From the NCBI GenBank assembly GCA_948144175.1, contig CANXME010002335.1, positions 186,001-250,000 on the forward strand: DNA of 64,000 nucleotides. The letters are read 5' to 3'. This DNA is from Closterium sp. NIES-65. Lineage: Eukaryota; Streptophyta; Zygnematophyceae; Desmidiales; Closteriaceae. Each line of letters opens with the position of its first letter. Positions within the stretch are counted from its first letter, which is position 1. The notes beneath the pieces are model-generated. The model searched no databases. It saw only the letters and a list, made by a program, of their open reading frames with translations, and was not told the origin of the DNA. Shown in pieces: positions 10,383 through 22,260 of the stretch. Made by a program: the position numbers and the translations under genes.

Positions 10383-13300
10383 ATGGCCAGTCCCACTGTT
10401 CTCACCTTTGACGCTGAGGGCCGCCCGATTAAGTTCGATGTCTGGCTTGATGACCTCCACCTGTTCCTCCAGATCACTGCCAAGGACGATGTCTCCCTGT
10501 ACGACCACACGTCAGGCGCTGCTCCCGCACCTCCCGCTACTGCTGACAGTACTGCTCGCTCCCAGTGGCAGACTCATGATGCTCACCCCGCCTAGCCGTC
10601 CGCAGCCACCTGCCGGTAGATGAGCGCGAACACTTCGGCCAGCATAAGACCGCTAAGGAGCTGTACGACGCAGTAGTCGCGCGCTACTCCTCCCCTGCCA
10701 CTGCTGCTATAGGCCGTCTCTCGCTGCCCTACCTCTTCCCCGACCTGTCCGCCTTTACCACTGTAGCTGACCTCATCACCCACCTCCGTACCATTGACCT
10801 CCGCTACCGTGCCGCACTCCCCCCAGATTTCCTCGCCAAGAACCCTCCCCCGATGTACCTCACACTGTACCACCTTGTCACGCGCCTTCCTGACTCCCTT
10901 CACACAGTCAGGGACCATTTTCTCGCCCTCTCCCCCAGTGACCTCACTGTCGACCTCCTCGAGAAGGAGCTCCTAGCAGCTGAGAAGAGCATTGTAGCTG
11001 TAGGTGCCTCTCGTGGTGTCCCTCGCACCCCCTTCTTTGAGGGGTGCTCCCCCTCCCCCCTCCTCCCTTCCATTTCCTCTGCTGCTGCTGTCGACTTTCT
11101 CGGAGCTGAGGGGGTCGGGGCTGCGTCTGCTCCTAGTGGGAGGCGCAAGGGCGGTAGGGGCAAGGGGGGCAGGGGTGGTGGCGGTGGGGGTGGGGGCGGC
11201 GGCGGTGGAGGGGGTGGAGGGGGCGGGGATGGTGGCGGAGGTGGGAGTGGCGCGGGTGGTGGGGGGGTCGGTGGCGGCACAGGGGGTGGTGTCGGCGGCG
11301 GTGGTGGAAGTGGTGGGGGTGGTGGTGGCAGTGGTGGCGGCGGTGGAGCGGGTGGCGGGCGCGGTGGAGCGGTACAGCGTGGGGGGTTCGGCGGTGGCCA
11401 GAGGCAGCAGCAGCAGCGTCCCGGTGAGACTCCCTCGCCCCAGCAGCTCCGTGAGTGGTACTCTCAGCGTGGGGGGTCTGGGGGTGGGGGTACTTGCCCG
11501 TACGTCATCCGCACAGGTGACCACACTTGCCAGACTTGTGGGAGGTTTCACACGGCACAGCGCTGCTTCTTTCGCCTCGACGACACCTGGCGCGAGCAGT
11601 TCCCTGACGCCTCTGAGCTGCCCCGCTGGGCTGATCTGCTTCAGAAAGGAATTGATATCTTTGCTCTTGATTATGATGCTATCCTTGCTGCTATGTATGC
11701 ATTGACTATTAGTGTTGAGGGTGACTGTTACCTGAGTGTACCGCCCGACCCAGGTATTGAGAACGGTGAGGCTGCAGCTCTAGGTGCTAGTGCGTCTGCT
11801 GCTCCAGGTCCTGGTGAGGCTGCTGCCCTAGGTGCTAGTGCGTATACGTCTGCTGGTACCGCACCTACTGAGGCACTTCACACCTTCACACTGGACTCAG
11901 GTGCTTCCCGCTGTTTCTTTCGCGACCGCACTGCCCTAGAGCAGCTCCCTAGACCGGTTGCTGTCTCCCTGGCTGACCCCTCAGGGGGTCCGGTCCTTGC
12001 AACCTCCACCACTGCCCTCCTGCTGTCCCGTGTGGCACGCTGTCGGGCCTCTACCTCCCCTCGTTCTCTACGAACTTGGTGGCGGGTTCTGCGCTCCAGG
12101 ACGCGGGTGTTCACCAGTTCACCCCGGCCTACAAGCGTGTGACGCACTGCACGTGTGCCCGGACGGGTCGTCACCTGGCTACCTTCACTCGGCAGCTGGG
12201 GTTGGACTTGTACACACTGACCACTGAGTCCCCTCAGGTAGTTGCGTCTGCATCTACGTCAGGTCAGCTGTCGGCCCCCTGCTCGTGTCGCTCCCTGTTG
12301 CACAGGACTGTCCTCTGGCACCACCGCCTTGGTCACCCGTCAATGCAGCGCCTTTGCGGCATGCACTCCACGTACCTTGTCTCTGGTCTTCCTAGAGTTC
12401 TCCCTCCTCTACCACCCTCGCCTGCTCCTCCCTGTCTTCCCTGTGTCGAGGGGCGGCAGCGCGCCGCTCCTCACCCCTCCTCGTTCCCTCCCACAGAGGC
12501 TCCCCTGCAGACTCTCCACCTGGACGTGTGGGGCCCAGCCCGCGTCCGGGGACAGGGCCACGAGCGGTACTTTCTGCTGGTCGTCGACGACTACACGCGC
12601 TACACCATGGTCTTCCCCTTGCGTACCAAGGGTGAGGCCCCTGATGTCTTGATCCCCTGGATCCGCGCTGCTCGTCTCAAGCTCCGCTAGCGGTTCCAGT
12701 CGGACTTTCCTGTCCTCCGTCTGCACTCTGACAGAGGTGGCGAGTTTTCCTCTGACCTCTTGGCAGCCTACTGTGCGGAGCACGGCATCCGCCAGACGTT
12801 CACTCTCCCGGCCTGTCCGCAGCAGAATGGGGTTGCTGAGCGCCGCATTGGTCTTGTCATGGAGGTCGCTCGTACCTCCATGATCCATGCGGCTGCCCCC
12901 CACTTCCTATGGCCGTTTGCAGTGCAGTACACTACGCATCAGCTCAACCTCTGGCCCCGTGTCTCCGTTCCGGAGACCTTGCCTACCCTGCGTTGGACGG
13001 GGGAGGTTGGCGACGCGTCGGTGTTCTGAGTCTTGGGATGTCGAGCCTTTGTCCGCGATACGTCCGCGGACAAACTCTCCTCTAGTGCCGTTCCCTGTGT
13101 CTTCCTGGGCTTTGTCCCATACGCGCCTGGTTGGCGGTTTTACCACCCCACCTCGCGCCATGTCTTCGCCTCTCAGGACGTCACCTTCGACGAGTCGGTA
13201 CCCTTTTACTGTCTCTTCCCCTACCGCACTGCCCCGCTCCCCCCCCCGCCGCTCTTCCTCACCCCAGGTGTCCCGTCGGTAGACCCCCTCCCTCCCCAAG

Positions 13301-14496
13301 GTGCTGCTCCCTCCGGTGTTTCCCAGGTAGACCCGGTCAAGCCTGTCGAGGTAGCTGTTGACTCTGGTCCTGCGCGAGGTACTGCGTGTGCTGAGCCTGG
13401 TGGTGCTGGGTCTGGGGGGACTGAGACTGGGGGTGCTGAGCCTGTGGGTGCGGAGACTGGGGGTGCTGAGCCTGGGGGTGCGGAGACTTTGGGTGCTGAG
13501 CCTGGGGGTGCTGCGACTGGGGGTGCTGAGCCTGGGGGTGCTGCGACTGGGGGTGTTGGGACTGGGGGTGCTGAGCTTGGTGGCGCTCCCTCTTCAAAGC
13601 AGCTGCGTGAGTGGTACTCTCATCGCTACAGCCTACGTCGTGGGGCTGCTGGAGTCGGGGCTGGTGGCCTCGTAGGTGCAGTGCCGCAGCCGGAGCCTCC
13701 CTCCCCTCAGCGGCTACGTGAGTGGTACGCTCGGCGCTGCAGCATCAAGAGTGGAGCTTCTAGCGTTGAGGTACCGCCAGCTGGACGCCCTGCTACTGGA
13801 GGTACTGCTGACACGGGTGCTACTGGAGGTGTTGCTCGTGCTACTGGAGGTCCTGGAGGTACTGCTGGTACTGTTGGAGATCTTGGAGCGGCTGGAGGTG
13901 CTGCTAGTACTGGTGGAGTGTCTGGAGCTGCTGGAGGTGCTGCCGGTGCTGGTGGAGGCTCTGGAGCTGCTGGAGGTACTGCTGGTGCTGTTGGAGGTGC
14001 TGCTGGTGCTAGTTTGGCTGGTGGTTCTGGTGCTGACTCTGCTGCTTCCGTGGGCGCTTCACGGCCGCGGCCGTACTTCGTTCCGCTCCTTCAGCAGGTT
14101 CTTGGTCAGCTGCCTCCTCCTAGTCCTCCTCCCTCCTTAGCGTGTCCTCCGCCTGTACAGTCGCAGTCCCAGCTCCCGCCTGCCTTGCCACTTCCTGGTC
14201 CTTCTCCCTACGCTGGTCCGACAGGCAGTCTTACAGAGCGTCATGAGCCTGAGTCTCGTCCTGTGTCGCCTGTGTCGCGTCCTGTGTCACCTGTTCGTGC
14301 TGCTCGCACTGGTCGTCGTGGTCAGCGTGATCGTCCTCCACCTGTGCTTGGCACACACTATATGACTCTTCGTCCTTCCACTGCTCCACAGCGCGTCCCT
14401 CTGCCGTCTCCTCCTGAGTCCTCTCTTCCTGTCCTTGCTGACCCGGAGTCTCACTCTCATCGTGCTGCCAGTCCTACTGTCACGCGTCTCCTGGCC
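10383..14496 (+). pseudogene. Cop-3 gag-protease-integrase polyprotein, truncated
   Basis: The ATG at 10383 starts MASPTVLTFDAEGRPI, matching Cop-7 MATPSVLTFDAEGRAI. A frameshift near 10570-10595 breaks Gag. The frame resumes with the Gag core (MYLTLYHLVTRLPDSLH at 10853), then a polyglycine tract of about 60 residues (11160-11390) and a CX2CX3HX4C finger (CQTCGRFHTAQRC). The protease is LDSGASRCFF near 11890. A second frameshift lies near 12000. Pre-integrase (LWHHRLGHPS) and integrase follow (DVWGP; LHSDRGGEF; PQQNGVAERR), with in-frame TAG at 12688-12690 and TGA at 13027-13029. A hinge rich in GGAEPGGAE repeats occupies 13380-13600. The coding region ends near 14496 without RT. Confidence 0.88.
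13380..13600 (+). repeat. GGAEPGGAE-coding tandem repeat in Cop-3 hinge
   Basis: Imperfect 15-bp units (GGTGCTGAGCCTGGG, GGTGCGGAGACTGGG and similar) encode a run of about a dozen GGAEP/GGAET pentapeptides between integrase and RT. A related array is at 34795-34980 in Cop-7. Confidence 0.8.
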
Positions 14497-14546
14497 AGGA
14501 ATAGACAACCGCCGATGGCTGATCAGGAATAGACAACCGCCGATGG
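14496..14546. repeat. 22-bp direct repeat at the Cop-3 break
   Basis: AGGAATAGACAACCGCCGATGG occurs at 14496-14517 and 14525-14546. It marks where similarity to the copia hinge ends and may be a repair scar or filler sequence. Confidence 0.75.
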
Positions 14547-15004
14547 ATTCGTGACGGTGCACGTCACTCCAATCGTCTACGAGCACCTGGGTGCATGTGC
14601 GCTGCTGTCATCTACGAGTGCAACTTTGGACAGCCACTCTGCTGCAGCGTTGGCACACCGTCGACCTGCCCTGTTGGCAGGCCGCCCTTCTGTACGCTGA
14701 AGCAGCTCCTCTACGCAACGCTGGCTGGCGATCGACCATGCTAAGTTGGCGGTCAACCTCCCTAGCTGCAAGGTTGCTAGTCCTGATGTAGTAATTCTAG
14801 CCATTGCTTATTCAATGATTCTATAACGCGACTTTCCCTAGTGAAACTCTTGTCAAATTGCTCTCTGAACACGCAAGTGCTAGAGAACGCTAAGGAATGC
14901 TACGATCACTCCTAGAGCTCAAGCCAATCCCCCCCCCTCCCCCCCCCCCCCCCCCCCCCCCCCCCCTGGTCTAGCTCCTGTCTGTTGGAGAGTGCATCTC
15001 CGCA
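14547..15004. other. Unassigned segment with poly-C tract
   Basis: There is no recognisable gene. A homopolymer of 38 C with one T (14929-14967) sits near the right end, about 40 bases before gypsy-like sequence begins. Such tracts are prone to assembly error, so the junction here deserves caution. Confidence 0.5.
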
Positions 15005-18000
15005 GTGGCGACTTTGTAGAGAGCGAAAAATGGAGAATATGATGGCGCGCAGTTAAAACGTCATGACCAGCCGACAACAGGGGAGCCAAGACAAAAGGAG
15101 AATCTGCGAAACATGACCATGCACCAACAAAAAAACTCCCGCTGTACACCCCGACAAGTATGAATTCGTTAAAGTTATCACAAAGAGAGAACTTCGACTA
15201 CGAATATTACTTCTCGCGATGTTCAAGCCTTTGAAAAAATCCAGGGATAGTTAGAAAGTGTACCGGTGCCAGATGTTGGGCCCAACCCAGGAGCGTTGAA
15301 AAGGGTTGAGCGTTCCGAGGAGTTTATATTCTTTTCCAGCAGCACGGTGTTAAGGCTCCCCGATTCCCACAGGTGAAGCCTAAGCAGCTGCGAGGCTTGG
15401 GGGAAGGTTCCAGGCCTTAGAGAAGCTGAATCGGCCTCAAATAAAAAATTATAACCCTTCCGAGTTGAAAACTGATATAGAGTCGGCACCTTCGAGCACA
15501 AGACTCGGGGTTGATATATTTGATGTACCCTATGATCCTATATGCGATCGACTACTCAGAGAGGCACCAACCACTACTTATCAAGGTGCTCTGCAAAGGG
15601 CGACGCCTCGAGGCAAGTGGACAGCGGTGCGTCCCACTCGGTGTGCGACCGCGGGACGTTGAAGAAAAATGGGGGGTCCTCGGAGGAGACCCAGTTTACA
15701 GCAACGATGGTGGACAGTACAAAGCTTCCCATCCACGGCAACGATACGTGCGGTGAGGTGGAAGTAGCCGATCACGAACATTAGGGGATAAGACTTCATC
15801 TTGGGGCGTGATTTCTTGAAGCGGTTCAACCCCGATGGAAGGCGTGCACCTACAACAATGGGAAACGTGTGGAGGTACAAAGCTGGATGGATACATTAGA
15901 TGTTCCGAAAATGACACTTGCACGGTTCGAACGGACGGTGAACAAGAGCAACACGGGTTGCTTAGCACTGGTGTTGGCGGCAACAGAGGAGGAGAAGGAG
16001 GTGCCTGCAGAAGTGCAGGAGGTGTTAACAGGGTACAAGGACATCATGCCGAATGACCTGCGTGCAGGAGTGCCTCCAGCCCAAAACTACGAACACAAGA
16101 TCATGAAGGAACCAGGTGCGAACCCCGTCTCCCGACTCGATGGCTGACAATTCGATCCACAATACGGCGTTTTCTACCAGATACGGCTCCTATATATAGT
16201 AAGTGATGTCGTTCGGACTCTGCAACGCACCAGTGACATTCCACGCGGAGATGAATCACATCCTTCAGCCCCTGCTTGATGAATTTGTAGAAGTGTACCT
16301 AGACGACATTCTCATCTACTCCAATAATATGAAGGAGCACGTGGAGCATCTGCGGATAGTCTTCAAGATCTTACGAGAAAACAAATTCTACGTGAAGTTG
16401 TCGAACAACGACTTCACCCTGAAGAATGTGCAGTTTCTCGGGCACATGGTGACCGCGGAGGGCGTACACGTGGACCCGCGAAAGATCGAAGCCGTAAAAA
16501 AAGTACAGAGTGTCGGAGAACGTGAAGGAGTTGCAGCAGTTCCTAGGCTTTGCCATTTACTATAACAAGTTCGTGCCACATTAAGCTAAGATAACAGCGC
16601 CACTGACGAACTTACTAAAAATAGATACACCCAATAAATGGGATGTTCCTTAACAGCAAGCCATGGAGCTGCTACAGACAGCACTAACTACTGCCCCAGT
16701 ACTCATCCTACCAGATCCAGACAGAGATTACTTGGTGGATGCAGACTCTAGTGACCAGGCAGCCGGAGCAGTACTAATGCAGGATCACGGACGCGGCTTG
16801 CAGCCCATTGCCTACCTCGGTAAGAAGCTACACGAAGCAGAACTGGATTCCCCAATCCATGACAAGGAAGCCTTAGTAATAGTCATTGCTGTCAAAGCGT
16901 GGAGGTGTTACTTAGAGGGAGCCAGTACTACAGTCTATACTGACCACTGCAGTCTCAAACATCTCAAGTCGCAGCCTGCGCTCTCACGACGACAGGTGCG
17001 GTAGATGGACCTCCTGGAAACTCACTTCCACTACGACATCGTCTACAAGCCAGGGCTAGATAATAGGGCTGACGCATTGAGCCGCCCAGGGCACGTAGCC
17101 GGCATCCAGCTCGACGAGATGAACCCTCTACTCAAGGGTCTATTCCTACATGGGTACCCCGTGGACGCAGAGATCGCTACAGCACATAAACCAGAGCTGT
17201 TACAATGGGAGAAAGACTTATTCAAGAGGGTACCAAACATGCCCCCCTTCAACAGATCTTACTGCAGGAGTTTCACGACGTAGCTTACGCGAGACATTTA
17301 GGGAGCAACAAGATATTCGCAGGGGTAGCAAAGTATTACTACTGGCCCCAAGCTGATATGCAGCAATTCGTCACCTCATGTGACACGAGCCAGCAGATGT
17401 AGAGCAGACAAAAAGCAGGGTTACTTCAGCCTCTAGCCGTACCGTAGCAGGCATGGCAAGTCGTTAGACTTCATCGCTGGGCTTCCTTTGACCTCACGAG
17501 AGCATGATACTATACTCGTGGTAATTGACAAGTTCTTTAAACTAGAACACTTTATCCCAACCAAGTATACGGCCACAGCTGAAGCAACTTCTTGCCTCTT
17601 CTTCAACCGCATCATCACAAACCACCGCATCCCCGCTACACTTATCTCGGACAGGGACCCAAAGTTCACTAGTAAGTTCAGGAGGGAACTCATGGGTTTG
17701 TTGGGGCCAAAACTTGCAATATCTACAGCGTACCACCCCCAAAGTGATGGACAGACTGGGTGACTCCATCAAGTGGTTGAACAGTTACTGCGCACAGCTT
17801 CAAAGACAATGTGAGCCACCGGGATCTACAGTTACCGACACTTGAGTTTGCTTACAACAACGCGTCACATGCGGCTACAGGGAAATCTCCTTTCTTCCTA
17901 TGTTACGGACGGGGACCATTTACACCACAACAGCCAACCACACCGGTGTACGTCCAAGCCGCACATGACTTCATCACCACCATACAGCAGCTATGGGAGA

Positions 18001-18520
18001 AGACTCAGCTACATCTCCCCACGTTGCAGAACTTTTAGGAGCAGTATGCCAATCGACAGCGACGAGATCTTTCGGTAGCTGTCGGAGATCGGGTGTTTCT
18101 AGACACACGCAACTTGGACTTGTCCCGTCGTCTGTCCAAGCTTCTGCCTCGCTTCTGTGGTCCCCTTGGCATTGAGGAGAACGTGACACCAGTAACATTC
18201 CGCTTGCGCTTACCTACTACGTGGAAGCTTCACAATGCTTTCCATGTTCAGCTAATGAAGCCCTAGAAGGACCCCAACCAACCGTTTATGGGACGGAAGC
18301 TACCGCCACCACCACCTGTTCTCATGCAAAATGAACCTACGAGGTGGAACGCGTTCTCACTCATTGACGCCGGCGCGGCACGATGCTCAACTTCTTGATA
18401 CTCTGGAAGGGATATGATCCATCGCGGAACAGTTGGGTTGCAGAAGCTGATATGGGCAATGCGAGCCGTGCTCTCAATGATTATCTTGCCAAGCATGGTA
18501 TTTCTCATGCCACCCTGCTT
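15005..18520 (+). pseudogene. Gyp-1 gag-pol remnant
   Basis: Fragments follow gypsy order. The Gag tail is followed by a protease region that keeps VDSGASHSVCDRG near 15615-15660. RT is at 16203-16565 (YLDDILIYS). RNase H is at 16663-17004 ([13 protein letters not shown]). An integrase remnant spans 17205-18040 (LISDRDPKFTSKF; AYHPQSDGQT; FAYNNASHAATGK), and a heavily damaged chromodomain region lies at 18330-18500. Stops and frameshifts occur in every domain. It is related to Gyp-2 but clearly older or less constrained. Confidence 0.88.
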
Positions 18521-18533
18521 TGAGGGGGGGACG

Positions 18534-18884
18534 TGTGAGAGTACGACAGCTTTTGCTAGGCTTTGCATATTTACCTGTACTTCATTATGCCTTATATAGC
18601 TTAGGCTCATTTTATCTTGCATGCTTTTGCTTTATTTCCTAGCTTAGGTGCCTTTTTTATATTATAGTTATAGGCACCGAACTACGATTGTATGCACCGA
18701 ATTTAGTGCTATCCGGTTTCCACCATCTACCAAATTCGGAAAGGATCCATTCGGGACGCTTTGCGTCCCTCGAAACCTTCTTGTAACACCTGGTTACCAT
18801 GCCTTGTGTCGATATTGTATATAGCCTCATGTTGTACACAGGTGATCAATCAATTCTTTTTTAGCTGGTTCTTCGATCCTCACA
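18534..18884 (+). repeat. Gyp-1 3' LTR
   Basis: 351 bp, TGTGAGAGTACGACAG...GATCCTCACA. It is the same family as the 378-bp Gyp-2 LTRs and shares the CACCGAATT, ACACCTGGTTAC and GTTGTAC segments. A TATATAGCC-like promoter region is present near 18820. Confidence 0.85.
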
Positions 18885-20460
18885 CCTTCGGGTAAACGTG
18901 GCGAGGTGGTCGCGAGTCACCGAGTCCATACAGATCGCCACACGCTCGGCCCCAAGAGTAGTGGTAATGACCAACTTATCCTGGAGAACCGCCTGACTCA
19001 CCAAGTTCGTAGCGAACAAGGAAAGGTGGAAACCTGTGAGAGGGCCAAAGGGGGGCTGCCGGACGTGGGAGAACAGTGGTGCCACGTGCAACGAGGGGTC
19101 CGCCAAAGTGACAGGGACAGGTGCTGCAAGCGGTGTGACAGTAATACAGTCACGGAAGAAGCAGCGAGACGCACCGGAGTCCAGTATGAAGGTGTGCAAA
19201 TCCTCCGCAGCAACTGCAGCCGTTGTGCTAGCAGACTCACAAGCATCTACTCCAGTAGTCTCTACACCAGCTGTTCTAGGCACACATGAGAAATAGTCAC
19301 CCTCAACTCAAGCAGAAGCAGCATACATAGCATGCATGTCAGCATAGATCTGGTCTCAATCAAGAGCAGCACATATTCTTGATCAGTGCTGCTCACCGAA
19401 CTCCTCGTGAAAGGCGTCTTCAAGGCGGAAGAAGCAGTCGAGCCTCAATGTGTCCAGTGCTGCCGTAGATCCTCCCCTGCCTGCCGGCTCGTGCAACGGC
19501 AGTAATGGCAGCGGCCTCCGCCTCCGGGGCCACCTCGATGGGCAACCCACTCACGAAGCTGCTACGGCGAGAGAGTCTCCTGTCGACTTTGCTGCTGTCC
19601 ACCCCCAGAGCCTCCTCCTCCACCAGTTGTACCGCCATACGCAGCTCCTCTGGTACCCCCAGCTCCGCCATTGCCACCACAATCCCCACCAACCCCACCA
19701 CCGCCACCGCCTCCACCCCCGCCACCTCCACCACCGCCTCCATCACCCCCACCACCCCCACCCTTCTTAAACCCACCCCTGCCGCTGCGCGTGCCACTAG
19801 GAGCAGACACAACACCAAATTTCTCAGCTCTAAGGAAGTCAACAGCAGCAGCAAAAGCAGCAGCAGAGGCTAGGAGGGAGGGGAGGGGAGTGCCACGAGA
19901 GGCATCGACAGCGTGAGCCGTGGTCTCATCCTCGAGGAGACGTTTCTCAAACGAGGCAAGGGTGAACTTGGTGGGGCCGAGGGAGAGAAATTAGTCTCTA
20001 ACAGGGCGAAGAGATTCAGAGAGGCAAGTCACAAGGAAGTAGAGAGTAAGATGCATAGGGGGGCTGGTTTGTAGTCAGAAACTCTGATGGGAGAGCAGAA
20101 CGATAGCGTGTGTCAAGGGAATGAGGAACGGCAGCGCTAGACGGCCTAAGGCAGCAGAAGAGGGTGAGGAGTAGCGCTTGACAACGGCGTCATAGTGCGA
20201 TTTGGCCATCTTGAACTGGCGGAAGTGGGGCCTCTGGTCTAGCGGGTGGTGGTTGCAGACAGCAAGCTGGGCGGTAGCATCGCAAGGCTGTCACTGTGAA
20301 CGAGCTACGCGGTCAGCCGTCTTGTCGGGAGAAGAAAGAGACCCCTAGGTATGCTCATACAATGAGACATCGGTCCCCAGTAATGCTTTGCACGTACAGG
20401 TAGAGGTCCTATAGCCAAGACTCAAACTCTATAAGACGGGAGTATACTCGGATAATAGTG
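18885..20460 (-). pseudogene. Cop-4 gag-protease remnant
   Basis: The Gag start region near 20455 is recognisable but lacks an intact ATG and contains stops (IEFESWL then TAG). The Gag core near 20020-20110 precedes a polyglycine tract at 19680-19770. The protease lies around 19150-19180 with LDSGASRCFFRD, followed by LADPS and FATNLVS. The frame opens again as 140 codons at 18861-19283 and is then cut at the gypsy junction. Confidence 0.82.
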
Positions 20461-20499
20461 GCAGCGCTTGAGGCAAGAACGGCAGCAGCGGCTATGGCA

Positions 20500-20990
20500 G
20501 CAGCTGCTAGAGCATCAGCAGGTGCGGCAGCGGCAAGGGCTGCAGGAGCGGCTGTAGAAGTAGCAACTGCGGTAGCGGCTGTGGCAGGGGCGGCAGCAGC
20601 GAACGAAAGCGGCGGTAAGGCCGGCAGCAGTGACTGTATCGGCTGCTGTAGCAGTGGTAGCACCTGCTGTAGTGGCGGTTGCAGTGGCTGTAGCGGCTGC
20701 TTCAGTAAGGGGGTGGAAGGGGGGGAGGGAGGGGGGGGGGGAGGAGGGGGGGTGGGGGGGGGGGGGTGGGGCAGAGCAGGGCGGAAGCGCAGGGCAGGGC
20801 TGGGCAGCACGGTGTGAAGGTGCAGAGCAGGGCGGCGCTAAGGCACGGGGCCGGGCTGCGCGAACGGGCAGGGCAGCGCGAGCGGGTCGGTTAGATCGCG
20901 CCAAGGGTAGTGCTTAGAAAACGTGCAGCGTATGGGGCACCGTGACAGTGGGCAGTGGAAACAATTCGCGACGAGAAGCCTATAAAAAGA
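20500..20990 (-). repeat. Cop-4 leader, GC-rich simple repeats
   Basis: A mix of GCTGCTGCA-like triplet runs (20520-20700), a G-run stretch (20705-20770) and GGGCAGCGC units. It lies between the primer site and Gag, the position of the repeat leaders in Cop-2, Cop-3, Cop-5 and Cop-7, but the repeat units differ. Confidence 0.65.
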
Positions 20991-21030
20991 AAATCGTACA
21001 TGTTAGGAACAGTCCTAAGCTCTAAAACCA

Positions 21031-21162
21031 TGTCAAATTAGTGGACTAGGAATGAAATATTTGGTCAAGAGGGGGGTACAAAGAGAATGTCGAGAGAAGT
21101 ATTGTACCCCCCAACATGCAACCCACTACAGGCTAGACATCTAAAAAAATAGAACTTTGACA
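21031..21162 (-). repeat. Cop-4 5' LTR
   Basis: 132 bp; element sense TGTCAAAGTTC...TAATTTGACA. It is followed (to the left) by TGGTTTTAGAGC at 21019-21030 as the primer site. It contains the GGGGGGTACAA and CCACTACAGGCTAGA family segments. Confidence 0.75.
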
Positions 21163-21830
21163 TTATCCTGATTCCTCGTAGGGCCTGCCCAAAATGGTCT
21201 GATTTTCTGATATACAGACGTGCCTGAATTTTTGGCTCGGTTAAAATTTCCAGACTCTCCGTTTCCCCAAGTCTGAATTTCATACAAGGTTATATGAGCA
21301 ACTCTAATTTTCAGACAAGTTCAGATTATCGACTCTGAATTCTCATACCACTATCGCGACTGATCTGAACCTGAGTATGGATTCTGGGCTTGTACAACCC
21401 TGCCACGAGCTCTCCACGCATATTTTACCTCAGTGAAACTGCCTATGGTGTTGGGTATGTGGGTGTTGTGATTGGTCCTTGGTAAAATTCTACACGCATC
21501 AGCCAGCTTGAGAATCCTTTCGTGGCAAAGCCAACTCGCGCACCCAGCACCTAATTTGTGAAGTACAGTCGAGGTTGCTTTGTCAGTGTACTTGAATTCG
21601 ATACAAGGACTATTATAGTGTTATTTCTACACCAACTACTATGATTTCAAAATCTATAAGTGTGTTCCTACACCTATATTAGATCAGGGCCTTAGATATC
21701 AAAAGTTGGCGTAAAATTGGCTTTCTTTTAGACCCTTGGCTGAATCCAAAGTTTTTTGTAATGTACTTCGGTGATTTTTCAGCCCTTTTATTTGTACATA
21801 CCTTGTCCGTTTTTTCAGACATTTTTGGTG
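21163..21830. other. Unassigned AT-rich segment with TCTGA motifs
   Basis: No gene seen. Bases 21180-21370 contain many TCTGA/TCAGA words (TCTGATTTTCTGAT, CAGACTCT, TCAGATTATC). Similar words occur at 45170-45260, to the right of the nest. Confidence 0.5.
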
Positions 21831-21908
21831 AGTGTACGCTGATCGTGTAGTTCTACTAATGAACGGGACCCTTGCAAAATCCCTGAAGTGCGCCCGTTAC
21901 TGTCAAAC
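21831..21908. repeat. 78-bp direct repeat, left copy
   Basis: AGTGTACGCTGATCGTGTAG...CTGTCAAAC; it differs from the right copy (23019-23096) at one base. The two copies bracket a GC-rich repeat array and a copia 3' remnant. Confidence 0.9.
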
Positions 21909-21911
21909 CTT

Positions 21912-22260
21912 GGGGACCCGCGCGCGGCCCCTGCCCTGCTCGTCGCGGCGCCCTGGGGAGCACGCGCGGCCCCCGCCCTGCTCGTCGCGGCGCCCTGGGG
22001 AGCACGCGCGGGCCCCCGCCCCTCACGTCGCGGTGCCCTGGGGAGCCGTGCGCGGCCCCTCGCTGCCCCGTGGTGGCGCCCTGGGGGCCGCGCACCACCC
22101 CTGGAGCCGCGCGCGGCCCCTCGCTGCCCTGTGGTGGCGCCCTGGGGACCGCGAGCCACCCCTGGAGCCGCGCGCGGCCCCTCGCTGCCCCGTGGTGGCG
22201 CCCTGGGGGCCGCGCGCCGTCCCCCTTGCCGTCCCCCGCGCTCCTACCCCGTGCCACCCG
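21912..22260. repeat. GC-rich tandem array
   Basis: About seven imperfect units of 42-50 bp of the type GCGGCCCC..GCCCTGGGG. Open frames in it are low-complexity (Ala/Pro/Arg) and reflect the repeat. The composition resembles the copia leader arrays elsewhere in the window. Confidence 0.75.

Larger units (their letters stand above)
9683..14496 (+). mobile_element. Ty1/copia retrotransposon Cop-3, missing RT, RNase H and 3' LTR
   Basis: The 5' LTR is 9683-9810 (TGTCAAAC...TTTCTGACA). It is followed by a decayed primer site (TGTTATTAAGAGC), a GC-rich leader to 10382 and gag-protease-integrase to 14496. The coding similarity to Cop-7 stops in the hinge at the words SPTVTRLLA and is replaced by unrelated sequence with a 22-bp duplicated motif. 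There is no reverse transcriptase, RNase H, polypurine tract or 3' LTR. Confidence 0.85.
15005..18884 (+). mobile_element. Ty3/gypsy chromovirus-type element Gyp-1, 5' truncated
   Basis: Similarity to Gyp-2 begins inside Gag (GCGAAAAATGGAGAATATGA at 15016, compare 40197) and runs to a 3' LTR at 18534-18884. There is no 5' LTR, primer site or Gag start. About 285 bases covering the end of the protease linker and the RT amino terminus are missing between 16137 and 16146 relative to Gyp-2. The polypurine tract TTGAGGGGGGGAC at 18520-18532 precedes the LTR. Confidence 0.88.
18885..21162 (-). mobile_element. Ty1/copia fragment Cop-4 (5' part only)
   Basis: In element sense it runs from the 5' LTR (21162-21031) through a primer-site variant (TGGTTTTAGAGC), a GC-rich leader, Gag with polyglycine and the protease. 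It ends abruptly at 18885, where Gyp-1's 3' LTR begins. Integrase, RT, RNase H and 3' LTR are absent from this window in the right orientation. A deletion spanning Gyp-1's 5' end and Cop-4's 3' half would explain both truncations. Confidence 0.8.

Noticed and set aside
9683-14496. Cop-3 as a complete element
   Set aside because: RT, RNase H, polypurine tract and 3' LTR are absent; similarity to Cop-7 stops at the hinge.
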